From assembly GCF_001190785.1 (NCBI RefSeq), contig NZ_LGSS01000005.1, positions 1 through 64,000 of the forward strand: a DNA stretch of 64,000 nucleotides. Direction: 5' to 3'. Shown one piece after another: positions 36,159-45,061 of this stretch (positions are counted from its first letter, which is position 1; each line of letters begins with the position of its first letter). This DNA is from Gottschalkia purinilytica (GTDB taxonomy: Bacteria; Bacillota; Clostridia; Tissierellales; Gottschalkiaceae). The notes under the pieces are model-generated. The model searched no databases, had not been told where the DNA came from, and was given only the letters and a program-made list of their open reading frames with translations. The translations under genes and the position numbers were made by a program.

Positions 36159-37070
36159 ATGGAATTTGTGGAGATAATCGTAGATGAGGAAGATGATAAA
36201 GAAAGAATTGACTCATATTTAGCACAGGAGTTAAGTGAAGGATCGAGATCTTTTATACAAAAATTGATTAAAGATGAACTAGTCAAGGTTAATGGAAAAA
36301 AAATAAAACCTAAATACATAGTTAAAGAAGGTGACCATATAACCATAAATTTTCCAGAACCAAAATCTTTAGAAATTAGTCCAGAAAATATACCTATAGA
36401 TATAGTATATGAAGATGAAGACGTTGCAGTAGTAAATAAGCCTCAAGGTATGGTAGTTCATCCTGCACCAGGAAATTATAATGGGACTTTAGTCAATGCA
36501 TTACTATATCATTTAAATAGTTTATCTACTATAAATGGTATAATAAGACCAGGAATAGTACATAGAATAGATAAAGATACATCTGGATTATTAATGATAG
36601 CTAAAAATGATCTTGCACATTCTGATTTATCTTTACAACTCAAAGAACATACAATTAATAGAAGATATCAAGCATTAGTGGAAGGTGTAATAAAAGAAGA
36701 AAAAGGAACTATAAATGCTCCTATAGGAAGACATAATATTGAAAGAAAAAAAATGACTGTAACTGATAAAAATAGTAAAGAGGCAATTACGCATTTTTCT
36801 GTAATAGAAAGATTTGAAAAAAACACTTTAATAGAAGCAAAACTAGAAACTGGAAGAACACATCAAATAAGAGTTCACATGTCATTTATTAATCATCCTA
36901 TAGTAGGAGATCCTGTTTATGGGTATAAAAGTCAAAGATTTAATTTAAACGGACAACTCCTTCATGCAAAGACTATAGGATTTGTTCATCCTCGTACTAA
37001 AGAATATATGGAGTTTACATCAGAACTTCCTAAATATTTCATTGATATTTTGAATAGAATAAGGAAATAA
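36159..37070 (+). CDS. RluD-family pseudouridine synthase
   Basis: This enzyme isomerises uridines in rRNA. The 303-residue protein has an N-terminal S4 domain (KERIDSYLAQELSEG...RSFIQKLI, about 13-60) and the RluA/RluD catalytic motif GIVHRIDKDTSGLLMIAK (about 134-151) containing the catalytic Asp. Start is ATG at 36159 behind AGGAAGAGTGAT; an upstream ATG at 36135 lies within lspA and lacks a ribosome site. Whether the targets are those of RluD (23S 1911, 1915, 1917) cannot be judged from sequence alone. Confidence 0.92.
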   Translation: MEFVEIIVDEEDDKERIDSYLAQELSEGSRSFIQKLIKDELVKVNGKKIKPKYIVKEGDHITINFPEPKSLEISPENIPIDIVYEDEDVAVVNKPQGMVVHPAPGNYNGTLVNALLYHLNSLSTINGIIRPGIVHRIDKDTSGLLMIAKNDLAHSDLSLQLKEHTINRRYQALVEGVIKEEKGTINAPIGRHNIERKKMTVTDKNSKEAITHFSVIERFEKNTLIEAKLETGRTHQIRVHMSFINHPIVGDPVYGYKSQRFNLNGQLLHAKTIGFVHPRTKEYMEFTSELPKYFIDILNRIRK

Positions 37071-37077
37071 AAACCAT

Positions 37078-37106
37078 TGGACAATATAAAAAAATTATGA
37101 TAATAT
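37078..37106 (+). promoter_or_regulatory. Probable promoter of pyrR-uraA
   Basis: TGGACA (37078-37083), 17-base spacer, TAATAT (37101-37106). Transcription would begin near 37113, at the start of the PyrR-regulated leader. Confidence 0.55.
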
Positions 37107-37220
37107 GGGTTAGGGAAAAAAGAATCCTTTAAGTTAACCCGAGAGGTTGATAAGGAAAAATTAATTTACTAGAATCAATAATGAATTAATGACTTCTTAT
37201 CAACATGATAAGAAGTTTTA
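37107..37220 (+). promoter_or_regulatory. PyrR-binding attenuator upstream of pyrR
   Basis: The PyrR anti-antiterminator is AACCCGAGAGGTT (37136-37148). TTGATAAG (37147-37154) pairs exactly with CTTATCAA (37196-37203), forming an antiterminator that overlaps both the PyrR site and the left arm of the terminator (ACTTCTTATCA 37192-37202 with TGATAAGAAGT 37206-37216, then TTTTA). With UMP-bound PyrR on the first hairpin the terminator would form; without it, the antiterminator. This is the Bacillus pyr attenuation scheme read directly from the sequence. Confidence 0.88.
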
Positions 37221-37253
37221 TATTGTCCTTTTATAATACTAATATAATAGTAG

Positions 37254-37808
<555 letters not shown>

Positions 37809-37824
37809 ATTTAGTTACCTTTTA

Positions 37825-37892
37825 AATCAGTACAGAGAGACTGAAAAAGGGAGATAATATCTCCCTCCTAAAATGCGCGAGGAGGTTTTTTT
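37825..37892 (+). promoter_or_regulatory. Second PyrR attenuator, upstream of uraA
   Basis: TCAGT-ACAGAGAG-ACTGA (37827-37844) has the PyrR loop consensus. GGGAGAT (37849-37855) pairs with ATCTCCC (37859-37865), an antiterminator hairpin overlapping the left arm of a terminator, CCTCCT (37864-37869) with AGGAGG (37880-37885), followed by TTTTTTT. The right arm AGGAGG is also the Shine-Dalgarno of uraA, so the hairpin could block translation as well as end transcription. Confidence 0.8.
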
Positions 37893-39167
37893 ATGCTCAA
37901 AAACGAAACTATAGAAAAAGCTAATTTAAGTACAACTGAAAACATATCAAATATAGGTAAAAAAACGATATTAGGTATTCAACATGTTATCGCAATGTTT
38001 GGAGCTACAGTATTAGTACCTATGTTAACAGGGTTAAATCCTTCGGTTGCACTATTTACTGCAGGGATAGGAACTTTAATATTTCATATGTGTACTAAAA
38101 AGAAAGTACCAGTTTTCGTAGGATCAAGTTTTGCTTTTATAACAGCTATTCAATTAGTCAGTAAACAATATGGAGACTTGGCTTATGCACAAGGTGGAGT
38201 GATAGTAGCAGGTGGACTATACTTACTTCTTGCTTCATTAGTAATGGTATTTGGAGTTGACAAAGTAAAAAGCTTTTTCCCACCTGTAGTAACAGGACCT
38301 ATGATAGTAGTTATAGGACTTACACTAAGCCCAACAGCTTTAGAAATGGCATCATCAAATTGGTTAGTTGCATTTATAGTAGTAGCCACTGTTGCTATAA
38401 TATCAATATTCGCAAAAGGGTTTCTAAAAGTTATACCTATATTAATAGGGGTAATAGTAGGTTACATCTTATCTGTAATATTAGGGTTAGTAGATTTTAC
38501 ACCTATAGCTAAAGCAACTTTCTTTAGCGTACCACAATTTACTTTACCAAAGTTTAGCCTAGGGGCTATAGCAGTAATAGCACCTGTTGTTTTAGCAACA
38601 TTCATGGAACATATTGGAGACATAACAACAAATGGAGCAGTTGTTGGTAAAAACTTCTTTGAAGATCCAGGACTTCATAGAACATTAATGGGAGACGGTT
38701 TGGCAACTATGTTTGCTGGACTAGTAGGAGGACCTGCAAACACAACTTATGGCGAAAATACTAGTGTTCTTGCAGTTACAAAAGTATATGATCCAAGTAT
38801 ATTAAGAATAGCAGCTTGTATAGCTGTAATAATGGGATTCATAGGTAAATTTGGGGCAGTGTTACAAACTATACCGACTCCAGTAATGGGTGGAGTAAGT
38901 ATCATATTATTTAGTATGATTACAAGCGTTGGTATAAGAACTATATCTAATGCTAAAATAGATTACTCAGATAATAGAAATTTAATTATATCAGGAATAA
39001 TATTAGTTGCTGGGATAGGCACTGAGTTTCTAAAGATGAACCCAGATTTCAAAGGAGCAGTAGGAATACAACTTGGAAATGGTGCACAAATAGCTGGACT
39101 AAGCCTAGCAGCATTAATTGGAGTTATTATTAATAAAGTTCTTCCAGAAACGAAAAAAGAGGCGTAA
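37893..39167 (+). CDS. uraA: Uracil permease (NCS2 family)
   Basis: UraA imports uracil by proton symport. The 424-residue protein has about 14 membrane segments and the NCS2 signatures GIQHVIAMFGATVLVPMLTG (about residue 28), VPVFVGSSFAFI (about 71), HIGDITTNGAVVGKNF (about 245) and GGPANTTYGENTSVLAVT (about 285). It resembles UraA/PyrP rather than the xanthine branch. ATG right after the AGGAGGTTTTTTT of the second PyrR attenuator. Its pairing with pyrR under PyrR control supports uracil uptake as the function. Confidence 0.95.
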   Translation: MLKNETIEKANLSTTENISNIGKKTILGIQHVIAMFGATVLVPMLTGLNPSVALFTAGIGTLIFHMCTKKKVPVFVGSSFAFITAIQLVSKQYGDLAYAQGGVIVAGGLYLLLASLVMVFGVDKVKSFFPPVVTGPMIVVIGLTLSPTALEMASSNWLVAFIVVATVAIISIFAKGFLKVIPILIGVIVGYILSVILGLVDFTPIAKATFFSVPQFTLPKFSLGAIAVIAPVVLATFMEHIGDITTNGAVVGKNFFEDPGLHRTLMGDGLATMFAGLVGGPANTTYGENTSVLAVTKVYDPSILRIAACIAVIMGFIGKFGAVLQTIPTPVMGGVSIILFSMITSVGIRTISNAKIDYSDNRNLIISGIILVAGIGTEFLKMNPDFKGAVGIQLGNGAQIAGLSLAALIGVIINKVLPETKKEA

Positions 39168-39224
39168 GCCTATAGATATTATAAAATAAGCTTAATAAAT
39201 AGTACGTTATGAAAAATATAATTT

Positions 39225-39270
39225 ATAGCCGTATATCCTTAATTTTAAGGATATACGGCTATTTATGCTT
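39225..39270 (+). terminator. 18-bp perfect hairpin after uraA, probable terminator
   Basis: Arm 39225-39242 (ATAGCCGTATATCCTTAA) pairs perfectly with 39245-39262 around TT. The downstream TTATGCTTTAC has only a weak T-run, but stem strength is high. Confidence 0.65.
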
Positions 39271-39391
39271 TACTAATCACTTGGATAATTCCTGTTAAGT
39301 CTGAGGCAAATAATGACGGATTTAGAATTGAGAAATTTGTAAAGATATACATTTAGTGAAAAATTAATGCTTTGATTACATAATTATAAAT

Positions 39392-39435
39392 AATCACTAT
39401 TAATATTATTTAAGACAATAATATTAATAGTGATT
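39392..39435. terminator. 19-bp perfect hairpin between convergent uraA and rqcH
   Basis: AATCACTATTAATATTATT (39392-39410), loop TAAGAC, then its exact complement (39417-39435). All A/T-rich with flanking T on both strands (TTATTATACC after; TTATTTATAATT on the other strand). It probably ends rqcH transcription (minus strand); 75 bases separate it from the rqcH stop. The whole 39168-39510 gap has no gene. Confidence 0.5.
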
Positions 39436-39510
39436 TATTATACCTAATTAAATTATGAATATGATTTTAAAAATGTGATATAAATTTTTTATTTATATTT
39501 TAAGTTAGAA

Positions 39511-41286
39511 TTATTTTAACTTTTTTATCTTACTTATTTTGTCCAAAGAAGGAGTAACGTATATTGTACTATTAGTATCATATATAACCATACCTGGTTT
39601 GGCTCCATTTGGCTTTTTAACATATTTTCTTTCTGTATAATCTACAGGAACATTACTTGACATTTTAGCTTTACTATAATAAGCGGCTAATTTGGCAGCT
39701 TCTATTATAGTATTTTCAGGAACTTCTTTATTTTGACTTTTTATAATAACATGAGAACCAGGAATATTTTTAGTATGAAGCCATATATCTTCTTTAGAAG
39801 CAAATTTTAATGTTAGATAATCATTTTGTTTATTATTTTTTCCAACGAATATATCATATCCATCTGATGAAACAAAGTGGTATGGTTCTGAAGTATCCTT
39901 TTTTATATGCTTTTTATTCTTATTTAAACTTCTCTTTAAATAACCTTCATTAACTAACTCTTCCCTTATTTCGTCTAGTTCATTTACTTCTATACAATTT
40001 TCTAAAGATAATAATATATTTTCAAGATAATTTATTTCTTCTTCAGTTTTTATCATTTGGTTACTTATAAGCTCGTATGCACTTTTTAATTTATTATATT
40101 TTTTATAATATTTTTGTGCATTATCTGATCCAGAAAGTCTAGGATCAAGTTTGATAGTGATTGTTTCCAAATCTTCACTGTAAAAGTTTTGAACATCTAT
40201 TTCCACTTGTCCCTTTTGAATTTGATATATGTTGGCAGTTAATAAATCACCATATATTTTGAACTTTTCTCTTTTTTCTGCTTCAATAAGTTCTTGCTTT
40301 TGTTTTGATAATTTATTTAAAGCACGTTCAAGTTTTGTAGTTATTGACTTTCTTAAATCAGTTGATTTTTGTTTTATTCTGTCTACTTTATCTCTAGTTA
40401 AGTAAAACTCTTCAAGTACTACACTTATTGAATCGTAATGTATTTTAGGTAAGTTTCCAAATTGATTTAAATCTACGCAAGAAAAAGATATAACTTCATA
40501 GTTATTACTATCTTTTACTATTGTAGGATTATAGTTATTATTTTTAATATCTGTATAAAATTTGTCAAATCCTAAATATAACTTTTCTTTTTCATCATCA
40601 CATAAAGAATTAATAGTTTTGTCAACGTCTATATTTGATATAAAGCATATTTCTCTAGCTAGTAATGGACTTAGACCTATAAAGCTGTTATATAAGAACT
40701 TATATACTTTAAAATCTTTATTATCTCTATTTATGATATTAAAAAAGTCATTCCTGTTTATTTCTGTTGGGCATAACTTATTTTGAGAAGGAGGAAGCTT
40801 ATATTCAAGACCTGGCAAAACTTGTCTTACACTACTTAACGATAATGGAACTCTTTTTATAGAATCTATTATTTTATTACTATTTTTATCCACTAATACT
40901 ATATTACTATGTTTACCCATAATCTCTATTATAAGTTCTTTTGTAGTTAAATCACCTAGTTCATTAAGAGATTGAATACTAATCTTTAAGATTCTCTCCA
41001 TTGATATTTGTTCAATATCTATAATTTTTCCATTTTGTATGTGCTTTCTAAGAAGCATACAAAACATAGGGGGATTTGCTGGGTTAGATTTAGAGGAATC
41101 AGTTACATATACTCTAGGGTTATTACTACTAGCTGACATAAGTAACTTTATATTACTTCCTTTACTCCTTATGTTTAAGATAACTTCATCATTTTCAGGT
41201 TGGTATACTTTATCAATTTTACCATCTAGTATTAGTTGATTTAGTTCGTTACAAATAGATTTTAATACTACACCATCTAAAGACAT
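39511..41286 (-). CDS. rqcH: RqcH/NFACT family ribosome quality control protein
   Basis: RqcH binds stalled 50S subunits with peptidyl-tRNA and recruits tRNA-Ala to add C-terminal alanine tails that mark the chain for degradation. The 591-residue protein has an N-terminal NFACT-N domain (MSLDGVVLKSICNEL, with NPRVYVTDSSKSNP), a central helix-hairpin-helix and long coiled coil (about 290-430), and a C-terminal NFACT-R domain with DIWLHTKNIPGSHVII (about 500) and PNGAKPGMVIY. It was earlier called a fibronectin-binding protein (YloA/FbpA). ATG behind GGAGG on the minus strand. It is divergent from yicC, as yloA is near yloC in Bacillus. Confidence 0.93.
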   Translation of the reverse strand: MSLDGVVLKSICNELNQLILDGKIDKVYQPENDEVILNIRSKGSNIKLLMSASSNNPRVYVTDSSKSNPANPPMFCMLLRKHIQNGKIIDIEQISMERILKISIQSLNELGDLTTKELIIEIMGKHSNIVLVDKNSNKIIDSIKRVPLSLSSVRQVLPGLEYKLPPSQNKLCPTEINRNDFFNIINRDNKDFKVYKFLYNSFIGLSPLLAREICFISNIDVDKTINSLCDDEKEKLYLGFDKFYTDIKNNNYNPTIVKDSNNYEVISFSCVDLNQFGNLPKIHYDSISVVLEEFYLTRDKVDRIKQKSTDLRKSITTKLERALNKLSKQKQELIEAEKREKFKIYGDLLTANIYQIQKGQVEIDVQNFYSEDLETITIKLDPRLSGSDNAQKYYKKYNKLKSAYELISNQMIKTEEEINYLENILLSLENCIEVNELDEIREELVNEGYLKRSLNKNKKHIKKDTSEPYHFVSSDGYDIFVGKNNKQNDYLTLKFASKEDIWLHTKNIPGSHVIIKSQNKEVPENTIIEAAKLAAYYSKAKMSSNVPVDYTERKYVKKPNGAKPGMVIYDTNSTIYVTPSLDKISKIKKLK

Positions 41287-41665
41287 ATCTATTCCTCCAA
41301 GTTAGTTTTAATAAAGTATAACATTTTTGATGATAAGAGATAAAGTAATAAAAAATAATTATTAACTTTTTGTAATAAATAGAAGGAAAAAGAGGTGTCA
41401 TTATAATATTTAATAATAGATATATAGTTCTATAATTAATTATTGTATTAGACAACTATTTTAGATTATATGAGTCATTATAATTTTCGTTATAAAGATA
41501 GAGATTGTTAATTTCTTGTTAAATTTGATGTAGGTACTTAGATATTAATAATCTATAAATGAAATGCTCAGTAGAAGTAATTACAGGTTAAATTATTATG
41601 AAAAAGTTATAAAGTGAGTATATAAAATGCAAAAACTAAAACAAAAGCTAGATAATATAACTTAA

Positions 41666-41693
41666 TTGACACTAGTGTAATTTGTGGTAAAAT
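41666..41693 (+). promoter_or_regulatory. Sigma-A promoter of the yicC-remA-gmk-rpoZ-coaBC operon
   Basis: TTGACA (41666-41671) matches consensus, then a 16-base spacer and TAAAAT (41688-41693). It is 32 bases before the yicC start. The rest of the 41287-41665 gap is AT-rich without gene or notable structure. Confidence 0.6.
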
Positions 41694-41724
41694 TGATTAT
41701 AATAGTTTAGGAAGGATGAGAATA

Positions 41725-42606
41725 TTGGTTAAAAGTATGACAGGTTTTGGCAGGGGTGAAAGTAGTGATGGTATAAGGAATTTTTCAGTAGAAATAAAGT
41801 CCATTAATCATAGATACAATGATATAATAATAAAGATGCCGAAACATATAAACTATTTAGAAGAAGAAATTAAAAGAGTTATAAAAAAAAAGATAACTAG
41901 AGGAAGAGTGGAACTATACATAAGTTTAGAATATATAGCTGATTCTAATATGGAAGTTAAGGTTAATCTGCCTTTAGCTATGTCTTACAAAAAAGCTATG
42001 GAAAGTTTATGTAATGAGCTTAATCTAGATAATAATATAGGAATAGAGCTTATAACTAAGTTTCCTGATATATTGAAAACAGAAAAGAGAGAAGAAAATG
42101 AAGATGAAGTTTGGTTATGTTTAAAACAAGCTGTTGACGAATCACTTAATCAACTAATGATTATGAGACAAGTGGAAGGTGAAGAGCTTGTTAAAAATAT
42201 AAAAGAAAAAGTGACTACTATTGAAAATCTAGTAAAAGAAGTACAAACTAGAGCACCACAAGTAGTTATAGAACACAAAGAAAAGTTGTGGAACAGAATA
42301 AATGAGCTATTAGAAGAAAAATATGAAATTGATGAAAGCAAGTTAGCTAATGAAGTAGCTTACTTCGCAGATAAATATGGTATAGATGAAGAGATTGTCA
42401 GACTCTATAGTCATATTAATCAATTGTTAAGAACATTAGAATCTGATGAACCTGTTGGTAGAAAACTGGACTTTTTAGTTCAAGAAATGAATAGAGAGGC
42501 TAACACAATAGGTTCAAAGGTGGGAGACATAGACATTACTAATAGTGTTGTTGAAATTAAAAGCGAGCTAGAAAAAATTAGAGAACAAATACAAAACATT
42601 GAATAA
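41725..42606 (+). CDS. YicC-family endoribonuclease
   Basis: The 293-residue protein has the family N-terminus VKSMTGFGRGE, then FSVEIKSINHRYNDIIIKMP, and a C-terminal domain ending with VGRKLDFLVQEMNREANTIGSK (about 255-275), rich in acidic residues that bind metal. YicC/YloC proteins are reported to act as endoribonucleases on small or messenger RNA. The first ATG at 41716 directly abuts AGGAAGG, so the TTG at 41725 is the better start and gives the usual MVKSMTGFGR beginning. First gene of the operon with remA 14 bases downstream. Confidence 0.92.
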   Translation: MVKSMTGFGRGESSDGIRNFSVEIKSINHRYNDIIIKMPKHINYLEEEIKRVIKKKITRGRVELYISLEYIADSNMEVKVNLPLAMSYKKAMESLCNELNLDNNIGIELITKFPDILKTEKREENEDEVWLCLKQAVDESLNQLMIMRQVEGEELVKNIKEKVTTIENLVKEVQTRAPQVVIEHKEKLWNRINELLEEKYEIDESKLANEVAYFADKYGIDEEIVRLYSHINQLLRTLESDEPVGRKLDFLVQEMNREANTIGSKVGDIDITNSVVEIKSELEKIREQIQNIE

Positions 42607-42619
42607 CAGGAGGTAAATT

Positions 42620-42883
42620 ATGGGGATTAAACTTATAAATATTGGATTTGGAAATATAGTTTCAGCAAATAGGATTGTAGCAATAGTGAGTCCTGAGTCA
42701 GCACCTATTAAAAGGATTATACAAGAAGCAAGAGATAGAGGAATGCTTATAGATGCTACTTATGGAAGAAGAACTAGAGCTGTAGTTATAACAGATAGTG
42801 ATCATATAATATTATCAGCAGTACAACCTGAAACTGTAGCACATAGACTTAACAACAAGGATCATAATACAGAAATAGAGTAA
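42620..42883 (+). CDS. remA: Extracellular matrix/biofilm regulator RemA (DUF370)
   Basis: RemA is a small DNA-binding protein that forms ring-like oligomers and activates matrix and osmoprotection genes in Bacillus. It has 87 residues and begins [20 protein letters not shown], the conserved core, followed by [32 protein letters not shown] with AGGAGGTAA. Position between yicC and gmk is conserved in Firmicutes. Its targets in this organism are unknown. Confidence 0.95.
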   Translation: MGIKLINIGFGNIVSANRIVAIVSPESAPIKRIIQEARDRGMLIDATYGRRTRAVVITDSDHIILSAVQPETVAHRLNNKDHNTEIE

Positions 42884-42911
42884 TATATATAGATAAAAAG
42901 GAGAAAATTAT

Positions 42912-43508
42912 ATGGAAAAAGGATTACTTTTAGTGGTTTCAGGTCCTTCAGGCGCAGGAAAAGGTACTATATGTAAAAGATTATTGAGTGAAAATAAAAA
43001 TATAAAATTGTCAATATCGGCAACTACTAGAAGTCCTAGAGCAGGAGAAGTAGATGGTGTTAACTATTTTTTCTTAGATAAGAAAGACTTTGAAGAAAAG
43101 ATAAAGAAAAATGAATTTTTAGAATATGCAGAAGTTTATGGGAATTATTATGGAACTCCGAAGCAATATGTTTTAGAACAATTAAATAGTGGAAAAGATG
43201 TATTATTAGAGATAGATATTCAAGGGGCACTTAATATAAAAGAAATATATCCTGATGGAGTATTTGTATTTATATTACCTCCATCAATGGAAGAACTTAA
43301 AAGCAGAATCGTTAAAAGAGGAACAGAAACAAAAGAGTCTTTAACAAGAAGATTTGAAAGTGCTTATGAAGAGATAAAATTTGCATTCAAATATGACTAT
43401 GCAGTAGTTAATGATGAAGTAGATTTAGCAGTGAACAAAATACAATCTATAATTTCAGCAGAAAAATATAGAGTTCATAGACAAAAAGATACTATAGATG
43501 GAATTTAA
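42912..43508 (+). CDS. gmk: Guanylate kinase
   Basis: Gmk phosphorylates GMP to GDP with ATP. The 198-residue protein shows the P-loop SGPSGAGKGTICKRL (about residue 10), the GMP-binding TTRSPRAGEVDGVNYFFL (about 37) and RRFESAYEEI near the C-terminus. ATG after AAAAGGAG. It is 13 bases before the rpoZ start. Its product feeds GTP and hence (p)ppGpp made by Rel elsewhere in the window. Confidence 0.97.
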   Translation: MEKGLLLVVSGPSGAGKGTICKRLLSENKNIKLSISATTRSPRAGEVDGVNYFFLDKKDFEEKIKKNEFLEYAEVYGNYYGTPKQYVLEQLNSGKDVLLEIDIQGALNIKEIYPDGVFVFILPPSMEELKSRIVKRGTETKESLTRRFESAYEEIKFAFKYDYAVVNDEVDLAVNKIQSIISAEKYRVHRQKDTIDGI

Positions 43509-43521
43509 AAGGAGGTATTTC

Positions 43522-43731
43522 ATGTTATATCCTTCAATAAATGAGTTATTAGATAAAGTAGATAGCAGATATACTCTTGTTATGATGGTGTCTAAAAGAG
43601 CTAGACAGCTTGTTGATGGAAGAGAAGCTCTTATCGAATCTTCTTCTACAAAACCTGTAACAGTAGCTGTTGAAGAAATTGCAGATGATAAGATAACTTA
43701 TTCAAGACTTGATACAACGGAAGAGGAATAA
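43522..43731 (+). CDS. rpoZ: RNA polymerase omega subunit
   Basis: Omega assists beta-prime folding and assembly of RNA polymerase. The 69-residue protein begins MLYPSINELLDKVDSRYTLV and contains SKRARQLVDG, both canonical. I use the ATG at 43522 behind AAGGAGGT; an in-frame ATG at 43498 is inside gmk. The gmk-rpoZ-coaBC order is conserved. Confidence 0.95.
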   Translation: MLYPSINELLDKVDSRYTLVMMVSKRARQLVDGREALIESSSTKPVTVAVEEIADDKITYSRLDTTEEE

Positions 43732-43744
43732 AGGGGTGTAAGTA

Positions 43745-44935
43745 TTGCTTAAAGATAAAAGCATAGTTTTAGGAGTAACAGGAGGAATAGCTGTATATAA
43801 GGCAGTAGATGTGGTGAGTAGACTTAAAAAGCTTGGTGCTGATGTAAATGTTATAATGACTAATTCAGCTACTAAGTTTGTTACGCCACTTACGTTTCAA
43901 TCTTTATCACAAAACTATGTTGTTACAGATATGTTTGAAGAACCAAAAACATGGGATATAGAACATATATCATTAGCCAGTAAAGCAGACTTATTTTTAG
44001 TAGCACCTGCTACTGCTAATATCATAGGTAAAGTAGCTAATGGCATAGCTGATGATATGCTGTCAACTACTATCATGGCTACTCAAGCTAAAGTAGTATT
44101 TGTACCTGCTATGAATACTAATATGTATAATAACCCTGTATTTAAAAAAAATGTTGAAGAACTAAAGAAACTTGGATACGAGTTTATAGAACCAGGATAC
44201 GGCAGATTGGCTTGTGGAGTATATGGTCAAGGAAAAATGGCAGAACCGATTGACATTGTTGATTATGTTGTAAATAAATTTACTAAAAAAGATTTAGAAG
44301 GTAAGAAAGTAATAGTTACAGCTGGACCTACTATAGAACCTTTAGATCCAGTAAGATATATGACTAATCATTCAAGTGGAAAAATGGGATATGCTATAGC
44401 TAATGAAGCTAAAGAAAGAGGAGCGGATGTTGTTCTAGTAACAGGTCCTACTAATTTACAAGATCCTAGTGGCGTTAAATTAATAAAAGTGAATACAACC
44501 ACAGAAATGTTTAATGCAATTGAAAAAGAATTTAATGATTGTGATGTATTAATAAAAGCAGCAGCTCCTTTAGACTATAGACCTGTGAAGGTTAGTGATA
44601 AAAAAATAAAAAAAGATGATGATAATATGAATATAGAATTTACTAGAAATGTTGATATAGCTTTACACTTTGGTAAAACTAAAAAAGATAATCAAATATT
44701 AGTTGGATTTGCGGCTGAAACAAATGATTTAATAGAAAATGCTAAGAAAAAAATTATTACGAAAAACTTAGACTTTATAGTTGCAAATGATGTTACACAA
44801 AGTGAAACAGGATTTAAAGTAGATAATAATACTGTTACTATCATTGATAAAAATGGAGAGATAAATAACTATCCTACTATGAAAAAAGAAGAAGTATCTG
44901 AGTTAATAATAAACAAAGTTGTAAGTTACTTTTAA
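43745..44935 (+). CDS. coaBC: Bifunctional phosphopantothenoylcysteine decarboxylase/synthetase
   Basis: CoaBC carries out two steps of coenzyme A synthesis: CTP-dependent ligation of cysteine to 4'-phosphopantothenate (CoaB) and decarboxylation of the product (CoaC). The N-terminal FMN-binding CoaC domain (1-185) has GVTGGIAVYKA, the catalytic His in DIEHISLA and PAMNTNMYNNPV; the CoaB domain (about 190-396) has AGPTIEPLDPVRYMTNHSSGKMGYA. It has 396 residues, normal. Start is TTG with AGGGGTG, 13 bases after rpoZ. A terminator follows and closes the operon. Confidence 0.96.
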   Translation: MLKDKSIVLGVTGGIAVYKAVDVVSRLKKLGADVNVIMTNSATKFVTPLTFQSLSQNYVVTDMFEEPKTWDIEHISLASKADLFLVAPATANIIGKVANGIADDMLSTTIMATQAKVVFVPAMNTNMYNNPVFKKNVEELKKLGYEFIEPGYGRLACGVYGQGKMAEPIDIVDYVVNKFTKKDLEGKKVIVTAGPTIEPLDPVRYMTNHSSGKMGYAIANEAKERGADVVLVTGPTNLQDPSGVKLIKVNTTTEMFNAIEKEFNDCDVLIKAAAPLDYRPVKVSDKKIKKDDDNMNIEFTRNVDIALHFGKTKKDNQILVGFAAETNDLIENAKKKIITKNLDFIVANDVTQSETGFKVDNNTVTIIDKNGEINNYPTMKKEEVSELIINKVVSYF

Positions 44936-44938
44936 AGT

Positions 44939-44990
44939 AAAGCTAGATAGCTATACAATTATATTGTAAAATTGCTATCTAGCTTTTAAA
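44939..44990 (+). terminator. Intrinsic terminator of the yicC-coaBC operon
   Basis: AAAGCTAGATAGC (from 44939) pairs exactly with GCTATCTAGCTTT (44974-44986), loop about 22 bases, with T at the end of the right arm. Confidence 0.8.
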
Positions 44991-45061
44991 TATTTTAATT
45001 GTCAACTTAAATAGTAAGAATAAAAAGTTATTTTATAACTTTAAATGAAGGGTATGGTTAA

